A DNA stretch of 64,000 nucleotides from Adiantum capillus-veneris (taxonomy: Eukaryota; Streptophyta; Polypodiopsida; Polypodiales; Pteridaceae): contig CM043957.1 in NCBI GenBank assembly GCA_014529385.2, positions 88,322,381-88,386,380 on the forward strand, in the 5' to 3' direction. Made by a program: the position numbers and the translations under genes. The notes under the pieces are model-generated. The model searched no databases, was not told where the DNA came from, and worked only from the letters and a program-made list of their open reading frames with translations. Positions 11,632 to 22,469 of the stretch are shown in pieces. Each line of letters opens with the position of its first letter. Positions within the stretch are counted from its first letter, which is position 1.

Positions 11632-13035
11632 ATGTCTGACGGTTTCAGTCAGATTGTTACTGAGAAGCTTGAGAAAAATAACTACCCTGCATGGAAGTTC
11701 AGAATAACAAATTTCCTAAAAGGAAAAGGTTATTGGGACTATGTAGAAGGAGACAATGAAAAGGAACCAGAGATTCCCGAGGCAAATGCTACAGCAGAAC
11801 AAAGGAAAGCTTTGAGGGACTGGCAACAAGGCCAGAGCAAAGTGATGTATTGGCTGTCTATGAGCATCACAGATGGCATGATGGGCTATCTACAGGATGC
11901 TGAAACCCCCGCCATTGCATGGAGAAACTTAGGCAGAGTGTTCGAGGTGAACACCAAGGCCAGGAAGCTTCAACTAAAGTCGGAGCTAAATCAGGTTAAG
12001 AGGAACAACCTCTCAATCAATGATTATGCCTTGAAGATCAAGAGTATCATTGAGGCTCTTGGATCTATTAAAGTGTCAGTGGAAAACGATGACATTGTCC
12101 GTGCATGCTTGGATGGTCTAGGAGATGAGTATGTACATTTTAGGTCTTCCATGAATACAAGAGACGACATCCCCGTGTTCCAAGATTTGATTTCTATGCT
12201 TATTCTTGAGGAGAAGAACCTTGACACATCTTCTTCTCATGGCAGAAATAATTCTGAACAGGCCTTCTATTCTAACTCCAACAGAGGTAGAGGTAGAGGT
12301 CGTGGTCGAGGCCCAAGGGGTTGCAGGGGCCAATTTTTGGAAGGTCAATCAAATCAAAACAATACAGGTGGCAGGGGAAACCAGTCTCAAGGCAAGGGGA
12401 GTCAAAGAGGTCGTGGCGCAGGATCAAGCAGGCAGCAACATACTCCAGATAGTAGAGAATGTTGGACTTGTGGTGAAAGAGGTCACATGTCACGTGATTG
12501 TCCAAAGGGAAAAGCAAGTAGAAAGAGAGAACAGGGCAACTATGCATCTACTAGCAGAGATGCAGATGACAGCAAAAACGAGCGCATGTTTGTTATGCAG
12601 CATGTAATGAATACAATGACTGCAGAGAATTCCACCCAAGATGATGTTTGGTATGTGGATTCAGGTGCCTCTAACCACATGACGTCTCGTGGAGAGTGGT
12701 TTAGAGATATGCGCAAACCAGATGTGTTAGGCTATGTGCAGACAGGAGATGACACAGCTCACCCCATTGCTCATGTAGGGGACATACCTCTAAATACGAA
12801 GAGTGGGAAATCAAAGTACTTAGCAGATGTACTTCATGTCCCAAACATTGCAAAGAATCTTGTTTCTGTTGGACAAATGGTTGAGCAGGGTTTGCAGGCT
12901 CGCTTCAATCCAAATGGCTGTTATGTAGAAGATTTCCAGAATGGCTGTAAGCTGATCACAGAGGGCAAATGTGTGGGCAGAATGTTTACGCTAAATGTAG
13001 ACATGCCTGAGGTAAAAGCTGCATTATTTGCATAG
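11632..13035 (+). CDS. Copia gag-protease segment (467 codons, ends at in-frame TAG)
   Basis: The segment encodes the capsid/nucleocapsid and the start of the polyprotein. Residues 1 to about 200 resemble the copia gag core (UBN2/retrotran_gag type). An Arg/Gly-rich stretch follows, then a CCHC zinc knuckle CWTCGERGHMSRDC at residues 277-290. The retropepsin motif WYVDSGASNHM follows, with catalytic Asp at residue 343. ATG at 11632 is the first in-frame ATG with gag homology and lies about 240 bp after the PBS. The frame is closed by TAG at 13033-13035, directly followed in the same frame by integrase sequence. The stop may be a nonsense mutation (CAG to TAG) or a programmed readthrough site; sequence alone does not decide. 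Confidence 0.93.
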   Translation: MSDGFSQIVTEKLEKNNYPAWKFRITNFLKGKGYWDYVEGDNEKEPEIPEANATAEQRKALRDWQQGQSKVMYWLSMSITDGMMGYLQDAETPAIAWRNLGRVFEVNTKARKLQLKSELNQVKRNNLSINDYALKIKSIIEALGSIKVSVENDDIVRACLDGLGDEYVHFRSSMNTRDDIPVFQDLISMLILEEKNLDTSSSHGRNNSEQAFYSNSNRGRGRGRGRGPRGCRGQFLEGQSNQNNTGGRGNQSQGKGSQRGRGAGSSRQQHTPDSRECWTCGERGHMSRDCPKGKASRKREQGNYASTSRDADDSKNERMFVMQHVMNTMTAENSTQDDVWYVDSGASNHMTSRGEWFRDMRKPDVLGYVQTGDDTAHPIAHVGDIPLNTKSGKSKYLADVLHVPNIAKNLVSVGQMVEQGLQARFNPNGCYVEDFQNGCKLITEGKCVGRMFTLNVDMPEVKAALFA

Positions 13036-13992
13036 GGCACAGGTGTTGTGGCTGATGTTGACATTTGGCACAAACGCATTGGCCATGTCAATGAGCAGAG
13101 ATTGCGCAGCATGCAATCAAAACAGATTGTAAAAGGTTTGCCCAAATTCAAGGTGGATGGTATGCATAAAGTGTGTGCAGCATGCCAGTTTGGAAAACAG
13201 TCAAAGGTCTCATTTCCACATGAGCGCAATGTATGTAAAAAGCCACTTGAGGTGGTGCACACAGATGTTTGGGGTCCAACCGATACTGCAAGTATACATG
13301 GTTGCAGGTATTATGTCTCTTTCATTGATGACCATACAAGGAAAGTATGGGTCTACTTCATGCGTAACAAAAGTGAAGTGTTTGGTCACTTTCAAGACTT
13401 CAAAGTCATGATTGAGAAGGAGACAGATATGCAAATCAAGACATTGAGGTCAGATGGAGGGGGAGAGTACTTCTCCAATGATTTTGCAGATTTTCTGCGA
13501 ATGCATGGTATACACAGGCAGTTTACATGCAGATATACTCCACAGCAGAATGGGGTCGCAGAAAGGAAAAACAGGCACATTGCAGAGGTTGCACGTGCAT
13601 TGATGAATGAGAAGAACATGCCTCATCATTTCTGGGCTGAAGCTGTAAATACAGCTGTGTACATTATGAACAGGACACCTACAGCTGCGGTGCATGATGT
13701 AACACCTGAGGAAAAGTTTACAGGTACAAAGCCTGATTTGGCACACTTGAAAGTGTTTGGCTGCATAGCTTACGTGCATGTACCAGATGAGTTGCGTAGG
13801 AAATTGGATCCTAAAGCAGAGAAATGTATTCTTGTGGGATATTCCCTTGAACAAAAGGGGTACAGGTGCTACAATCCTACTACACGAGAATTACGAGTGA
13901 GCAGAGATGTAGTCTTTGATGAGATGAGCAGCCGGTACAGTAATGCACATGGCACTATTGGGGCTGATGTAAAAGATGATGTGGTTGTATAA
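13036..13992 (+). CDS. Copia integrase segment (same frame, between two stops)
   Basis: The integrase joins the cDNA copy to chromosomal DNA. The segment starts with the zinc-binding HHCC pre-integrase region (WHKRIGH ... CAACQFGKQ). The catalytic core follows, with Asp at 13264 (HTDVWGP), Asp at 13453 (RSDGGGE) and Glu at 13561 (NGVAERKN). The last two are 35 residues apart, the standard D,D-35-E spacing. The open segment has no ATG at its beginning, so it must be read as part of the upstream polyprotein. It ends at TAA 13990-13992, after the core and the conserved GCIAYVHVP and KCILVGYS motifs. All catalytic residues are present. Confidence 0.92.
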   Translation, partial: GTGVVADVDIWHKRIGHVNEQRLRSMQSKQIVKGLPKFKVDGMHKVCAACQFGKQSKVSFPHERNVCKKPLEVVHTDVWGPTDTASIHGCRYYVSFIDDHTRKVWVYFMRNKSEVFGHFQDFKVMIEKETDMQIKTLRSDGGGEYFSNDFADFLRMHGIHRQFTCRYTPQQNGVAERKNRHIAEVARALMNEKNMPHHFWAEAVNTAVYIMNRTPTAAVHDVTPEEKFTGTKPDLAHLKVFGCIAYVHVPDELRRKLDPKAEKCILVGYSLEQKGYRCYNPTTRELRVSRDVVFDEMSSRYSNAHGTIGADVKDDVVV

Positions 13993-15981
13993 AATGTGAG
14001 GCCACAGTCACAGGTTTTGAGTGGACCACAAGAGTCCTCTTCTCGTGGCTCTGTTGAGAAACCATGGAATGGTAGACTACGTACGCAGGTTACTCCACCA
14101 ACAGGTATAGGGAATGTATCACGAAAAGGAAAGGAAAAGGTTGATGAACCTCCCTTTATGGTTGATGCATCATCAGGTTTTTCACATGTAGACATGGATT
14201 CAGATGGTTCTGAACAAAGTCTTGATGAGGAATTTGGAATTCCGGCTGTCAGGACACCTGGTGTAAGGAAAGTACAAGAAGATGCTAGAGGGCAAAGGAG
14301 TGACCAAGGACCGCGCAGATCTAATAGAGTTAGAAATCCAGTTCAGAAATTGACTTATGATGGGTATCTAGCGCATCACCAAGCCTACATAGCTAAGGTG
14401 ATACAGGATGTGGAGCCCACATGTTTTGAGGATGCAGTTGGAAATGTGCATTGGGATGATGCAATGAATGAAGAGATGGCTGCATTGGAAGCAAATGACA
14501 CATGGGAGTTGGTGCCATTGCCAAGTGGCAAGAAAGCTATTGGCTGTAAATGGGTGTATAAAACCAAGCATAAGGCTGATGGTAACATTGAGCGTCACAA
14601 GGCAAGGCTGGTCGCAAAGGTTTATGCACAGACGTATGGCATAGACTATGAGGAGACCTTTGCTCCAGTGGCAAAGATGACGACAGTGAGAGCTGTCATA
14701 GCAGTGGCTGCATCTAGAGGATGGATTATGCATCAAATGGATGTAAAGAATGCCTTCTTGAATGGTGAGTTGCAAGAGGAAGTGTATATGGATCAGCCAC
14801 CTGGTTATGTCGATCCAGGTTACCCAGGTTATGTATGCAGACTTCTCAAAGCTTTGTATGGTTTGAAGCAGGGCTCTAGAGCATGGTATGACAGGATTGC
14901 CAAGTATCTTGTCAGTATTGGTTTTAGGAGAGCTCATGCTGATCATTCACTCTATGTACGTGAGAGTGATGTGGGGATTGTGGTCATTACCATATATGTA
15001 GATGACCTTATTATTGTTGGTGACAATGCTATGGAGATTGACCATGTGAAGGGTCTTCTCAAACAGGAGTTTGAAATGAAAGATTTAGGCGAGTTGCGCT
15101 ACTTTCTTGGCATTGAGGTGATCAGGACTCCAGAGGGTGTATGGCTATCACAGAGACAGTATGCTTTGGACATGTTGTCAAAGTATGGTATGGCTGATTG
15201 TAAGCCAATTTCTATTCCCTTGGATGTGAATGCAAAGCTGAGTGCAGAGAAGGGTGATGTTGTTGAGGATGTCAACATGTACAGGAAGATTGTGGGTAGT
15301 CTAATCTACTTGACTATCACGAGGCCAGACTTGAGCTACAGAGTAGGCTTGGAGAGTCAGTTCATGCAACTTCCGAGGAAGCCACATTTGGATGGAGTAC
15401 GACGCACACTCAGGTATGTGCAAGGTACTCTTGACTACGCATTGTTCTATGCAGCAGATGCACCATTAGCATTGTATGGGTATACAGATGCAGATTGGGC
15501 AGGTAGCATTGTTGATAGGAGATCTACGAGTGGCTTCATGTTCTCTTTTGGGAGTGCTGCTGTTACTTGGAGCAACAAAAATCAGCCTACGGTTGCTTTA
15601 TCGTGCACAGAGGCCGAGTACAGAGGTGCAGCAGTTGCGGCGTGCGAGGTAGCTTGGCTACGCACATTACTTGAGGACTTGGGAGTGGAGGTGGACCAGC
15701 AGATTGTCATTCATTGTGACAACCTCAGCAGCATGCAGTTGGCTAGGAACCCAGTGCTCCATGCTAGGACCAAACACATAGAGGTCCATTACCACTACGT
15801 TCGAGAGCGAGTGTTGGCAAGCGACATCGACTTGGTCTACGTCAACACAGAGGAGCAGATAGCGGATATCTTTACCAAGGCCCTCGGAGCTGAGAAGCTT
15901 CGACGTTTCCGGACTATGCTTGGACTCTGCGACATGCAGAGCTCGAGGGGGAGTGTTGAGATGTCGAGCTCTACACCTTGA
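13993..15981 (+). CDS. Copia reverse transcriptase-RNase H segment
   Basis: The reverse transcriptase starts around WELVPLPSGKKAIGCKWVYK, has the copia motifs MDVKNAFLNGEL and LYGLKQ, and the active site YVDD at 14995-15006. RNase H follows (YTDADWAG, TEAEY, HCDN) and ends with the conserved ADIFTKAL. The frame continues without shift from the integrase segment across the TAA at 13990 and has no ATG at the junction. It ends with TGA at 15979-15981, 28 bases inside the right LTR. Two conserved spots look altered: the family usually has Gly in LVAKGYAQ, here Val, and SRAW is preceded by Gly-Ser rather than the common Pro-containing motif. Otherwise the enzyme looks intact. Confidence 0.93.
   Translation, partial: NVRPQSQVLSGPQESSSRGSVEKPWNGRLRTQVTPPTGIGNVSRKGKEKVDEPPFMVDASSGFSHVDMDSDGSEQSLDEEFGIPAVRTPGVRKVQEDARGQRSDQGPRRSNRVRNPVQKLTYDGYLAHHQAYIAKVIQDVEPTCFEDAVGNVHWDDAMNEEMAALEANDTWELVPLPSGKKAIGCKWVYKTKHKADGNIERHKARLVAKVYAQTYGIDYEETFAPVAKMTTVRAVIAVAASRGWIMHQMDVKNAFLNGELQEEVYMDQPPGYVDPGYPGYVCRLLKALYGLKQGSRAWYDRIAKYLVSIGFRRAHADHSLYVRESDVGIVVITIYVDDLIIVGDNAMEIDHVKGLLKQEFEMKDLGELRYFLGIEVIRTPEGVWLSQRQYALDMLSKYGMADCKPISIPLDVNAKLSAEKGDVVEDVNMYRKIVGSLIYLTITRPDLSYRVGLESQFMQLPRKPHLDGVRRTLRYVQGTLDYALFYAADAPLALYGYTDADWAGSIVDRRSTSGFMFSFGSAAVTWSNKNQPTVALSCTEAEYRGAAVAACEVAWLRTLLEDLGVEVDQQIVIHCDNLSSMQLARNPVLHARTKHIEVHYHYVRERVLASDIDLVYVNTEEQIADIFTKALGAEKLRRFRTMLGLCDMQSSRGSVEMSSSTP
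15945..15953 (+). other. Polypurine tract of the copia element
   Basis: GAGGGGGAG abuts the right LTR and lies inside the 3' end of the coding frame. Confidence 0.9.
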
Positions 15982-16275
15982 GCTGGCATCCACTACGGGT
16001 CTTGGCCGCTTACGGCATTTACTCACTGGCGCGTTAGGTGACCGACACGGAGGATCTCTGCCAGTGATTCTACAGCTGGACTACACTTATAGTGCCAGCC
16101 TAGTACGCTTCTAGCGAGTTCACACTTAGTGACCGCATGTACATATGTGCTATTTTTCAGCTTTAGCACTTAGTCATTTTGTACTCTCTTTTCTGTGAAA
16201 AAGAAGAAGAAGCTTTCCATCTCTGTGTGCTTTGTGCTTGTCTTGTGTAGCTCTCTTGCATCCTCATTCTTTACA
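15954..16275 (+). repeat. Right LTR of the copia element
   Basis: 322 bp, two differences from the left LTR, followed by the target duplication AATCT at 16276-16280. Confidence 0.96.
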
Positions 16276-16631
16276 AATCTTTTAGCCCAAATTCGATGGT
16301 GGTAGTTTCTACTTACCCTACTCCTAAGTACTGAAATAAAACATGAAACAAAAACAAACAGAACGGTACAAAACAAAGTCGAACTGAAAAATGGAACAGC
16401 ACTCTGAAAGCATAGAGAAAATCGGAGAATGAAATTCTTTTGGCTATCTCACTCACAACCCTCTTTACTTCTCAAAAATAGATCTAGCAAGTCCTCGACT
16501 TCTAGACTCTACCAAGCACTAAACCCCATGTCTAACTACTTCACTGCAAATGTGTAAATGGAATGGAAGACAAATCTTTGAAAATGAACGCTCTAAATAC
16601 GCACTAGGTCACTCACCATCTAAGGATCATG
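16276..16631 (-). other. Remainder of the old gypsy leader
   Basis: This is non-coding sequence between the copia insertion and the minus-strand PBS. Together with 8700-11049 it forms the roughly 2.5-kb leader of the minus-strand gypsy element. No palindrome copy is present in this part. Confidence 0.65.
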
Positions 16632-16650
16632 TCCCTAGCAATGGTGCCAA
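16632..16650 (-). other. Asp-tRNA-like primer binding site of a gypsy element
   Basis: On the minus strand the sequence is TTGGCACCATTGCTAGGGA. It matches the Asp-tRNA primer site typical of plant Athila-type elements (TTGGCGCCGTTGCCGGGGA) at 15 of 19 positions, and all four differences are transitions, as expected of methylated-cytosine decay. It abuts the LTR end at 16651. Confidence 0.75.
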
Positions 16651-17701
16651 TGTTAGCGGGTCGCCACGACGGACATCTGCAGCATAGCTTTTTGGTACTA
16701 ACATAATGTCAATACTCATGGAGGTGACTCGGATGGGGCACGGAGACTCTTTGAAATCGTTAATCTCAAGAAGTAAACCTTAACAAGCAAACACACTAAC
16801 TCAACAAGCAAACCAACACTCAATGATCATGGAGATCTGCCTATGTCTTCTCACAGTTCTAGGTCATCACGCCATTTCGGCACTCGAACGGCTCGAAATG
16901 CAACAACACTTTAGGAGGAGGTCTAAGACACCTAGGGGCACTATGCTACCAAGTCTGGTCACAATTTGACAACGTACAAAAATCACAATCCATCATGGAA
17001 AAGGTCCTGAAAACTACAACAGAACTATCCAAAATTGTTGCCGTATGGTCTAGGAACACTCTCCTATGTTCAAAATGACTAAAAACAATGATTTAAGCAC
17101 TCAAATCTGCAATTAAGGCTCATAGAAGCGTAGTTGTGAACCACAACAGAACTGACAATGCTTACACTTAATTGAAAGAGCAAAGAGAGAGGAAGACAAT
17201 GCAAGTTTCAAAACTGAAAATGGATTATTCAATCATTAGCTGCGATGATTACAAGTCGAAGCTGTTTCGTAGCTTGAGCGTACGTACAGTAGAGCTCTTT
17301 TCTTCTCAAAATATAAGCCTTCTTTCACATTAAGGTTATTGACATTTATACCTAGGGCATTCTAAATGGCCAGTGGCCGCTTCACATAGACCTTACAATT
17401 GTCATGATAGAATTACAACTCAGGGAATTGATCCATTACTCTGGAATCAGGATTACACAGAGTATTACTACACTAGCTCAAAAAACTAGTAGTGTACAAA
17501 TGTGGTGTCCGGCTACATGTCCGGGTAGGTGGGTGCCCGTTCGATTTGTCCTCAAACACCATCCATATGCAGCAGACATAAAATCATGTTAAGCATGCAT
17601 ACTTATGCAATGATTTGCATGCAAATGCTTCTAGCATGCCCATGTATATCCCAAATTAGCCCAAAATTGGTACAAAAAGTAAAAATATTTTAGGGTCTAC
17701 A
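16651..17701 (-). repeat. Gypsy LTR, about 1.05 kb, flanked by PBS and PPT
   Basis: In plus orientation it starts TGTTAGCGGG and ends GGTCTACA, so both termini are TG...CA. On the minus strand it is followed by an Asp-like PBS (16650-16632) and preceded by a purine tract (17714-17702). Having both marks on one LTR, with no target duplication around it, suggests two elements sharing an LTR. Its 17558-17701 end is repeated at 37711-37854. Confidence 0.72.
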
Positions 17702-17714
17702 TTCCTCCCCCACT
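17702..17714 (-). other. Polypurine tract preceding the LTR
   Basis: The minus strand reads AGTGGGGGAGGAA immediately before TGTAGACCC of the LTR. This marks the 3' end of the interior of an element lying to the right. Confidence 0.75.
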
Positions 17715-18940
17715 AAAACGTGAAGTCATCCTCAATGAACAAGAAATATCTTTGACACTGTAAATGAACTTCTTTAAACTGCTGCAACTCCCAGCTTTAT
17801 AGCTACACTTCACACAGCAACTGTTGAAAAATAAGTCTCTCCCCTCCTTAAATGCGAACGCCCTCATGAGCACAACCTAAAACCAACATATCAAACTAGG
17901 TGTAGTCTGTCTATTCTCATTCAACATCATACTTTTTCAACACTTTAGTCAAGTAATAGCATAGTCAGTGATAAATAAATAAGCAGTAAAACATGGTAGA
18001 AAAACCAACTAGCACTAGTAAATCTATATACTCACATTAACAGGTTTTATAAAGATTTACCAATCAGAGACCCTAGCCTCCCCAATAGGAAACTAACCAG
18101 TAAATAGTAAAAGAGATTAATTAATAGAATAACTACAAACTATCCTAATCCAGACAATTATTTATCACCATTAATAACAAGAACATCTCCCTACAGAGGT
18201 AAAACCTATTAACCCCTATATTATAGAGAGTATACCAATATGGCAATTACGTGGAAGTCATAGCCTGAATTTTCATTCCCTTTTATTTTCTTTAATTCCC
18301 ATTGTTTATTAATTTTTATTTTCATGCATTCATTATTTTGTTTTTGCAAGTCAGGTCGGACTTGAAATTTATATTTTTTCATGAATTCCACACTCACTGC
18401 TACGTCTAGCAAGAATATCCTTTCACATTCACTTACCAACCAATATAAAACATGGCTATGGCTCGTGGCTCTGTCACTAGAGACAAAGTTGGCCCACCCA
18501 CCTACCAAGCTTTTACGGTGATGGGTACACAACATATAACATATAAGTTTCCCTCCCTGAGCTCATCACAAGTGTAATATTTAACATACCAACCATAATC
18601 TAGATTTTAAAGGTCTCTCCCAACCACGGAGATCTACGAAACTTGAAAGATTTGTTTTTACCATTAAAGGTATAAATGTACTATCCAACACTAGATTAGC
18701 TATAGTGACGGTATTAATTAATAACCTTTACTACCCCCTGTCACTCATTAACCAGTTTGGTCAAAATTCTTGTTTAATAATTCTAGATAAAGACTGCTAA
18801 AACCTTAGGTTGTATTGCTTCTATCCATAAAGTTATAAATAATTTGCATATCCCTCGCTTGACGGCGTTCATGCGCTTGCTTTACAAAGAAATTTTCTTC
18901 CACATGATTATTCTTCAAACAATAGGTACAAAATAGTGTA
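17715..18940. other. Non-coding AT-rich interval
   Basis: No convincing coding frame. One minus-strand frame (18535-18221) has no recognisable motif. By position the interval is likely the decayed or deleted interior between the gag remnant at 18.9-20 kb and the purine tract at 17.7 kb, where a polymerase region would be expected but is missing. Confidence 0.5.
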
Positions 18941-18945
18941 CGCAC

Positions 18946-19992
18946 TTAGTTTGGCACTACCCTTGATGCAGTTGGACATTGAGCATAACCATTACACTTC
19001 CCACACCATACATTGGATCTCATTGGAGGTGCACTCATAGATGGGCTTGTTGCTTGTTGACCTACAGCATAAACTTCTTTCGTTTGAGGTCTTAAAGCAC
19101 TCAATATTTCCTCTTTTAATTTTCCAACTATGACTGTCATCAATTGGACTACCCTCTCTTCTGTAAGAGTTGGTGGTGGTGGTGGTGTACAAGTTTGCAG
19201 CATGTATGCTGGAGCTGTCATGTATGGATTTGGGAAATAATAAGGAGTCTGATTTTTTACCACCACTTGTGGTGGTGTAACTCCATAAGTAGGTACAGGC
19301 TCCTGAGTTCATGGAATTGGTTTAGTGGGAGAAGTAACCATACTAGGCCCACTAAACAACTCCCTTCTTCTCTGTTGGCTTAGTTGCACCTCTTCCCAAT
19401 TTTTGGCTTCTTGTTGAGCAGCTGCTAAGTTTGTCGGTCTTCTTAAACTCACATATTGTTGAGCATTAGGATCTCGCAAGCCATCTACAAGCCTACGTTT
19501 TTTAGTATCCTCGTTGGGTGTTGTATTTCCCATTTTTTGCACTATAGTCTCCATCCTTTGGATGTAATGATCAATACTTTTGTTGATTCCCTGCTAAAGA
19601 TAGTCTAATTATTGAGCAAAATCCCAAAATCCCAATTTATATACTCTTGGAGCCACTCAACGTTAGCTTGTAGTTCGCCAACATACTCTATAGCCTACTT
19701 GCTTCTATAGAAGCCACTCAGCTGCAGATTGCTCTTCTCACTCTAGGATGTCTCTATGCTCTTTAATCATGTACGGATCCAACTCCCTAGGAACCCCGCT
19801 CCCTAATGCTAGGTATTTCTGAAAATCGCTAAATGCTAACGGTCTTTCCCTTGGGATTGAATATCTTTCACAATGATAACCCCCACCAGAATCAGATGCT
19901 ATGGCCTTATAATACATCACATCCACTAATTTCCAGTGGGCCATCAATTGAATTTCCGTGTATGTATCTAAATGCGTTAAAGGCTTTGGCAC
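18946..19992 (-). pseudogene. Second decayed minus-strand gypsy gag
   Basis: Fragments at 19992-19738, 19554-19309 and 19266-18946 read leftward in shifting frames. The middle fragment has LRRPTNLAAAQQEAKNWEEV, a gag-like helical stretch. The last has a Pro-run, a helical segment and a partial zinc knuckle (CGKCNGYAQC) in which the usual His and spacing are not kept. No protease or polymerase follows before the purine tract at 17.7 kb, so this is an internally deleted element or a nested remnant. Confidence 0.6.
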
Positions 19993-20517
19993 AGGATCAC
20001 TAGGTGTATTGATAATTATTTTAGAGGTATCTAACTGTTGAGCGTCTATGTAAACAGACCTTTCCGGTTCATTGTACTCATTTACTCACTCACCTTCTTC
20101 CCCTAACGTACTACATAGCCAACCCTATTCACAGGCCTTTATAAGTGTATTCAACTACGGTCGTGGCTTCTAAAAGCTTATCTAAAATCCTCCACTTAAT
20201 GAGATCAGGAAAATTGATGACCCATTCTAACGACATATGGTCCTTGACCTTAGTCGTATCTCTTTGAGTATAGAGACACTATGCTATTGAGATTTGATTG
20301 ACTCGTGTATTTTATTTGATCTGTTTGTTGTTAACACACAAACAACCACGGCTCTTTAAGTCCAAGGACCCCATGGGAATTTTTACATGTAGGCTCACTC
20401 CATTACCTAAACTAAACGGCTCTATATTTCACTCTAGGCCTCTAAGTCAAACCAAGGTATGCTCGGCATGCAAAGTCTATGCACCGGGGTGCCCTGTAGC
20501 TTTAATATCCAACCGAG

Positions 20518-20536
20518 CTCCCAACGGATGCACCAA
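20518..20536 (-). other. Possible primer binding site of the second gag remnant
   Basis: The minus strand carries TGGTGCATCCGTTGGGAGC, with a TG just right of it (20538) that could be an LTR end. It begins like a tRNA-complementary site, but the isoacceptor is unclear and no LTR partner was found. Confidence 0.3.
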
Positions 20537-20539
20537 ATG

Positions 20540-21340
20540 AACGTTGCCTTCCAAGTCTTTCTAACTACATTCAATTAATCCAATGGCCCCCTAACTAACC
20601 TAAAAATGCACAAGTTTGCCACTTGCTACTCGCAATCCTATTTTAATAAATTTATAACTTAACGTTCGTAATTTTCTTACTCTCCTATATTTTGTAGTCC
20701 AACTAGGCCAACAGCCCCTTAACTATCATCTAAAGTACTCTAATTTTTGCTAAGCATATTCAACAACAATCCTTTTATAAACAATTTTGACATGTTCACG
20801 AATAACAGATTTTCTTTCTCTACTTTATCAATTTTGCAGCAATATTCACCAATTTGAACTCATACCGATTTTTATTTATTTGCGACCACACACATATACT
20901 CATTTTCAGCATGACATAGTGGATTTCACCAACCAAAATATTTGTATTAAAAATAATCAACTGATCAATTCCTAGCCCAATGCTTATTCTAAAAATGCAT
21001 ATGCCAACTTTGCAATCATTGCTTTTGACTTACAGACTTTTGCCAAATACTTTTAAACAACTAAAGTTTGCTTTTGAATTTGAAATAAGATTAAAATATG
21101 AATCTGCTTGTAAACTTTACTAATGCAAAATGTAAAGATTTCATTTATGCTTCCATTTCTAAAAAGTAACAAACAGGTATAATTTTTTTATTTCTTATTT
21201 TTAAATTCACCATTTGACTAACCACAAATTGCTTTTGCCCTCGACGTTAACGTTTGTTTTTGCCGTTCACCAAGCTTCAGTACGGTACGTCTTTGTCGTC
21301 GGCTTCTCTTGCTTATTTGCGAATTGAAATAATTCTCTTA
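20540..21340. other. AT-rich interval without genes
   Basis: No coding frame, RNA gene or repeat recognised. It could be the LTR of the neighbouring gag remnant, but no second copy is visible in the window. Confidence 0.4.
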
Positions 21341-21410
21341 TTTGAAATGATTCTCTCTCTAACTTAATAGTCCCCTCCCTAACATAACACACACAGAGTC
21401 TCTAGAAGTA

Positions 21411-21448
<38 letters not shown>

Positions 21449-21699
21449 AATCAATCATCACCCACACACATAGACACACAGTAGCCTGCTACCAATCTCC
21501 CACTCCCCTCCTTGTACTCTTGCTTAGCGTGTAGCATGACAAATCTCTCACTCTCTCTCTATAACTTAAGGCCAACGAGTACAATCTCTATCTCTCTCTG
21601 ATTCCCATACACACACAATGTGTTGCAAACACCCACATACAATCTCTACAATCGACGTCTTTCTTTCTCACTCTCTTGCTTGCAAGAAGAAGACATGGT

Positions 21700-21762
<63 letters not shown>

Positions 21763-22248
21763 TGGAAATGTACCTTCTCTCCCTAGCGTTGCAACAACAT
21801 TACAAAAGGAAAATTCTCTCTCTTTATATGACACACAGACATTCACACACACTCAGGACTTTCTCCTAATTCTAACCAACACACACACATACACACTCAA
21901 TAATTGCAAGTACTCATTTCTCTTTCCTACTCTCTCTCTCACACTAGCACTACAGAGAGTATTCATTCTCTCTCTGTCTCAACGAACACACACATGCAAT
22001 ATTAGCATACGCACAAAAAAAACCATGCAATTGAACTCTTCTCTCTCCCCCCCGCTCTCTCTCCCTCTCTCTCTCCAAATAGGGTCGTGCCCTCTCTTTC
22101 TCTCTCTTACTAACTCGCTACAAATATGAAATATCTCTCTCGCCCTCTAGCGCTACAAAGGACCATCTCTCTCTAACTAGTTATGCAAGGTTTTCATTTT
22201 CTCTCTCTCTCTCTTTACACACACACACACGCATAATCTCTGTAATAT

Positions 22249-22297
<49 letters not shown>

Positions 22298-22340
22298 ACT
22301 CTGCAGGGTATTCTCTCTCTCTATCTCACTACATACACAT
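21341..22340. repeat. (CT)n microsatellite cluster
   Basis: Pure CT runs occur at 21413-21447, 21702-21758 and 22251-22296, with many shorter CT and CA runs between. Open frames here are only Ser-Leu repeats and are not genes. The pyrimidine strand is the plus strand here, opposite to the GA runs further right. Confidence 0.93.
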
Positions 22341-22469
22341 GCAGTCTCTTTACCTTGATTATCTAATAGCGGTTTTCAGATTCCTGCAAGGAGACCTACG
22401 CCACTTGGCAATACCTCGTTGGACGAGTTAATAATAAAGAAGAGATAAAAAGGGTATGCGTGCGCGCGT

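Larger units (their letters stand above)
11050..16275 (+). mobile_element. Structurally complete young Ty1/copia element, 5.2 kb
   Basis: The element has two 322-bp LTRs (TGTTGAG...TTTACA) that differ at only two positions by eye, a target duplication AATCT at 11045-11049 and 16276-16280, an initiator-Met PBS directly after the left LTR and a purine tract directly before the right LTR. One reading frame covers gag, protease, integrase, RT and RNase H in the copia order, interrupted by two in-frame stops (TAG at 13033, TAA at 13990) and no frameshift. It sits in the leader of the minus-strand gypsy element, so it is the later insertion. Confidence 0.96.

Noticed and set aside
13048-13050. Separate translation start for copia integrase
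   Set aside because: The codon is GTG and the frame is continuous with gag-protease upstream of the stop; plant mRNAs rarely start there.
14368-14946. 192-codon minus-strand frame
   Set aside because: It is antisense to the copia RT segment, which has clear motifs and codon structure on the plus strand.
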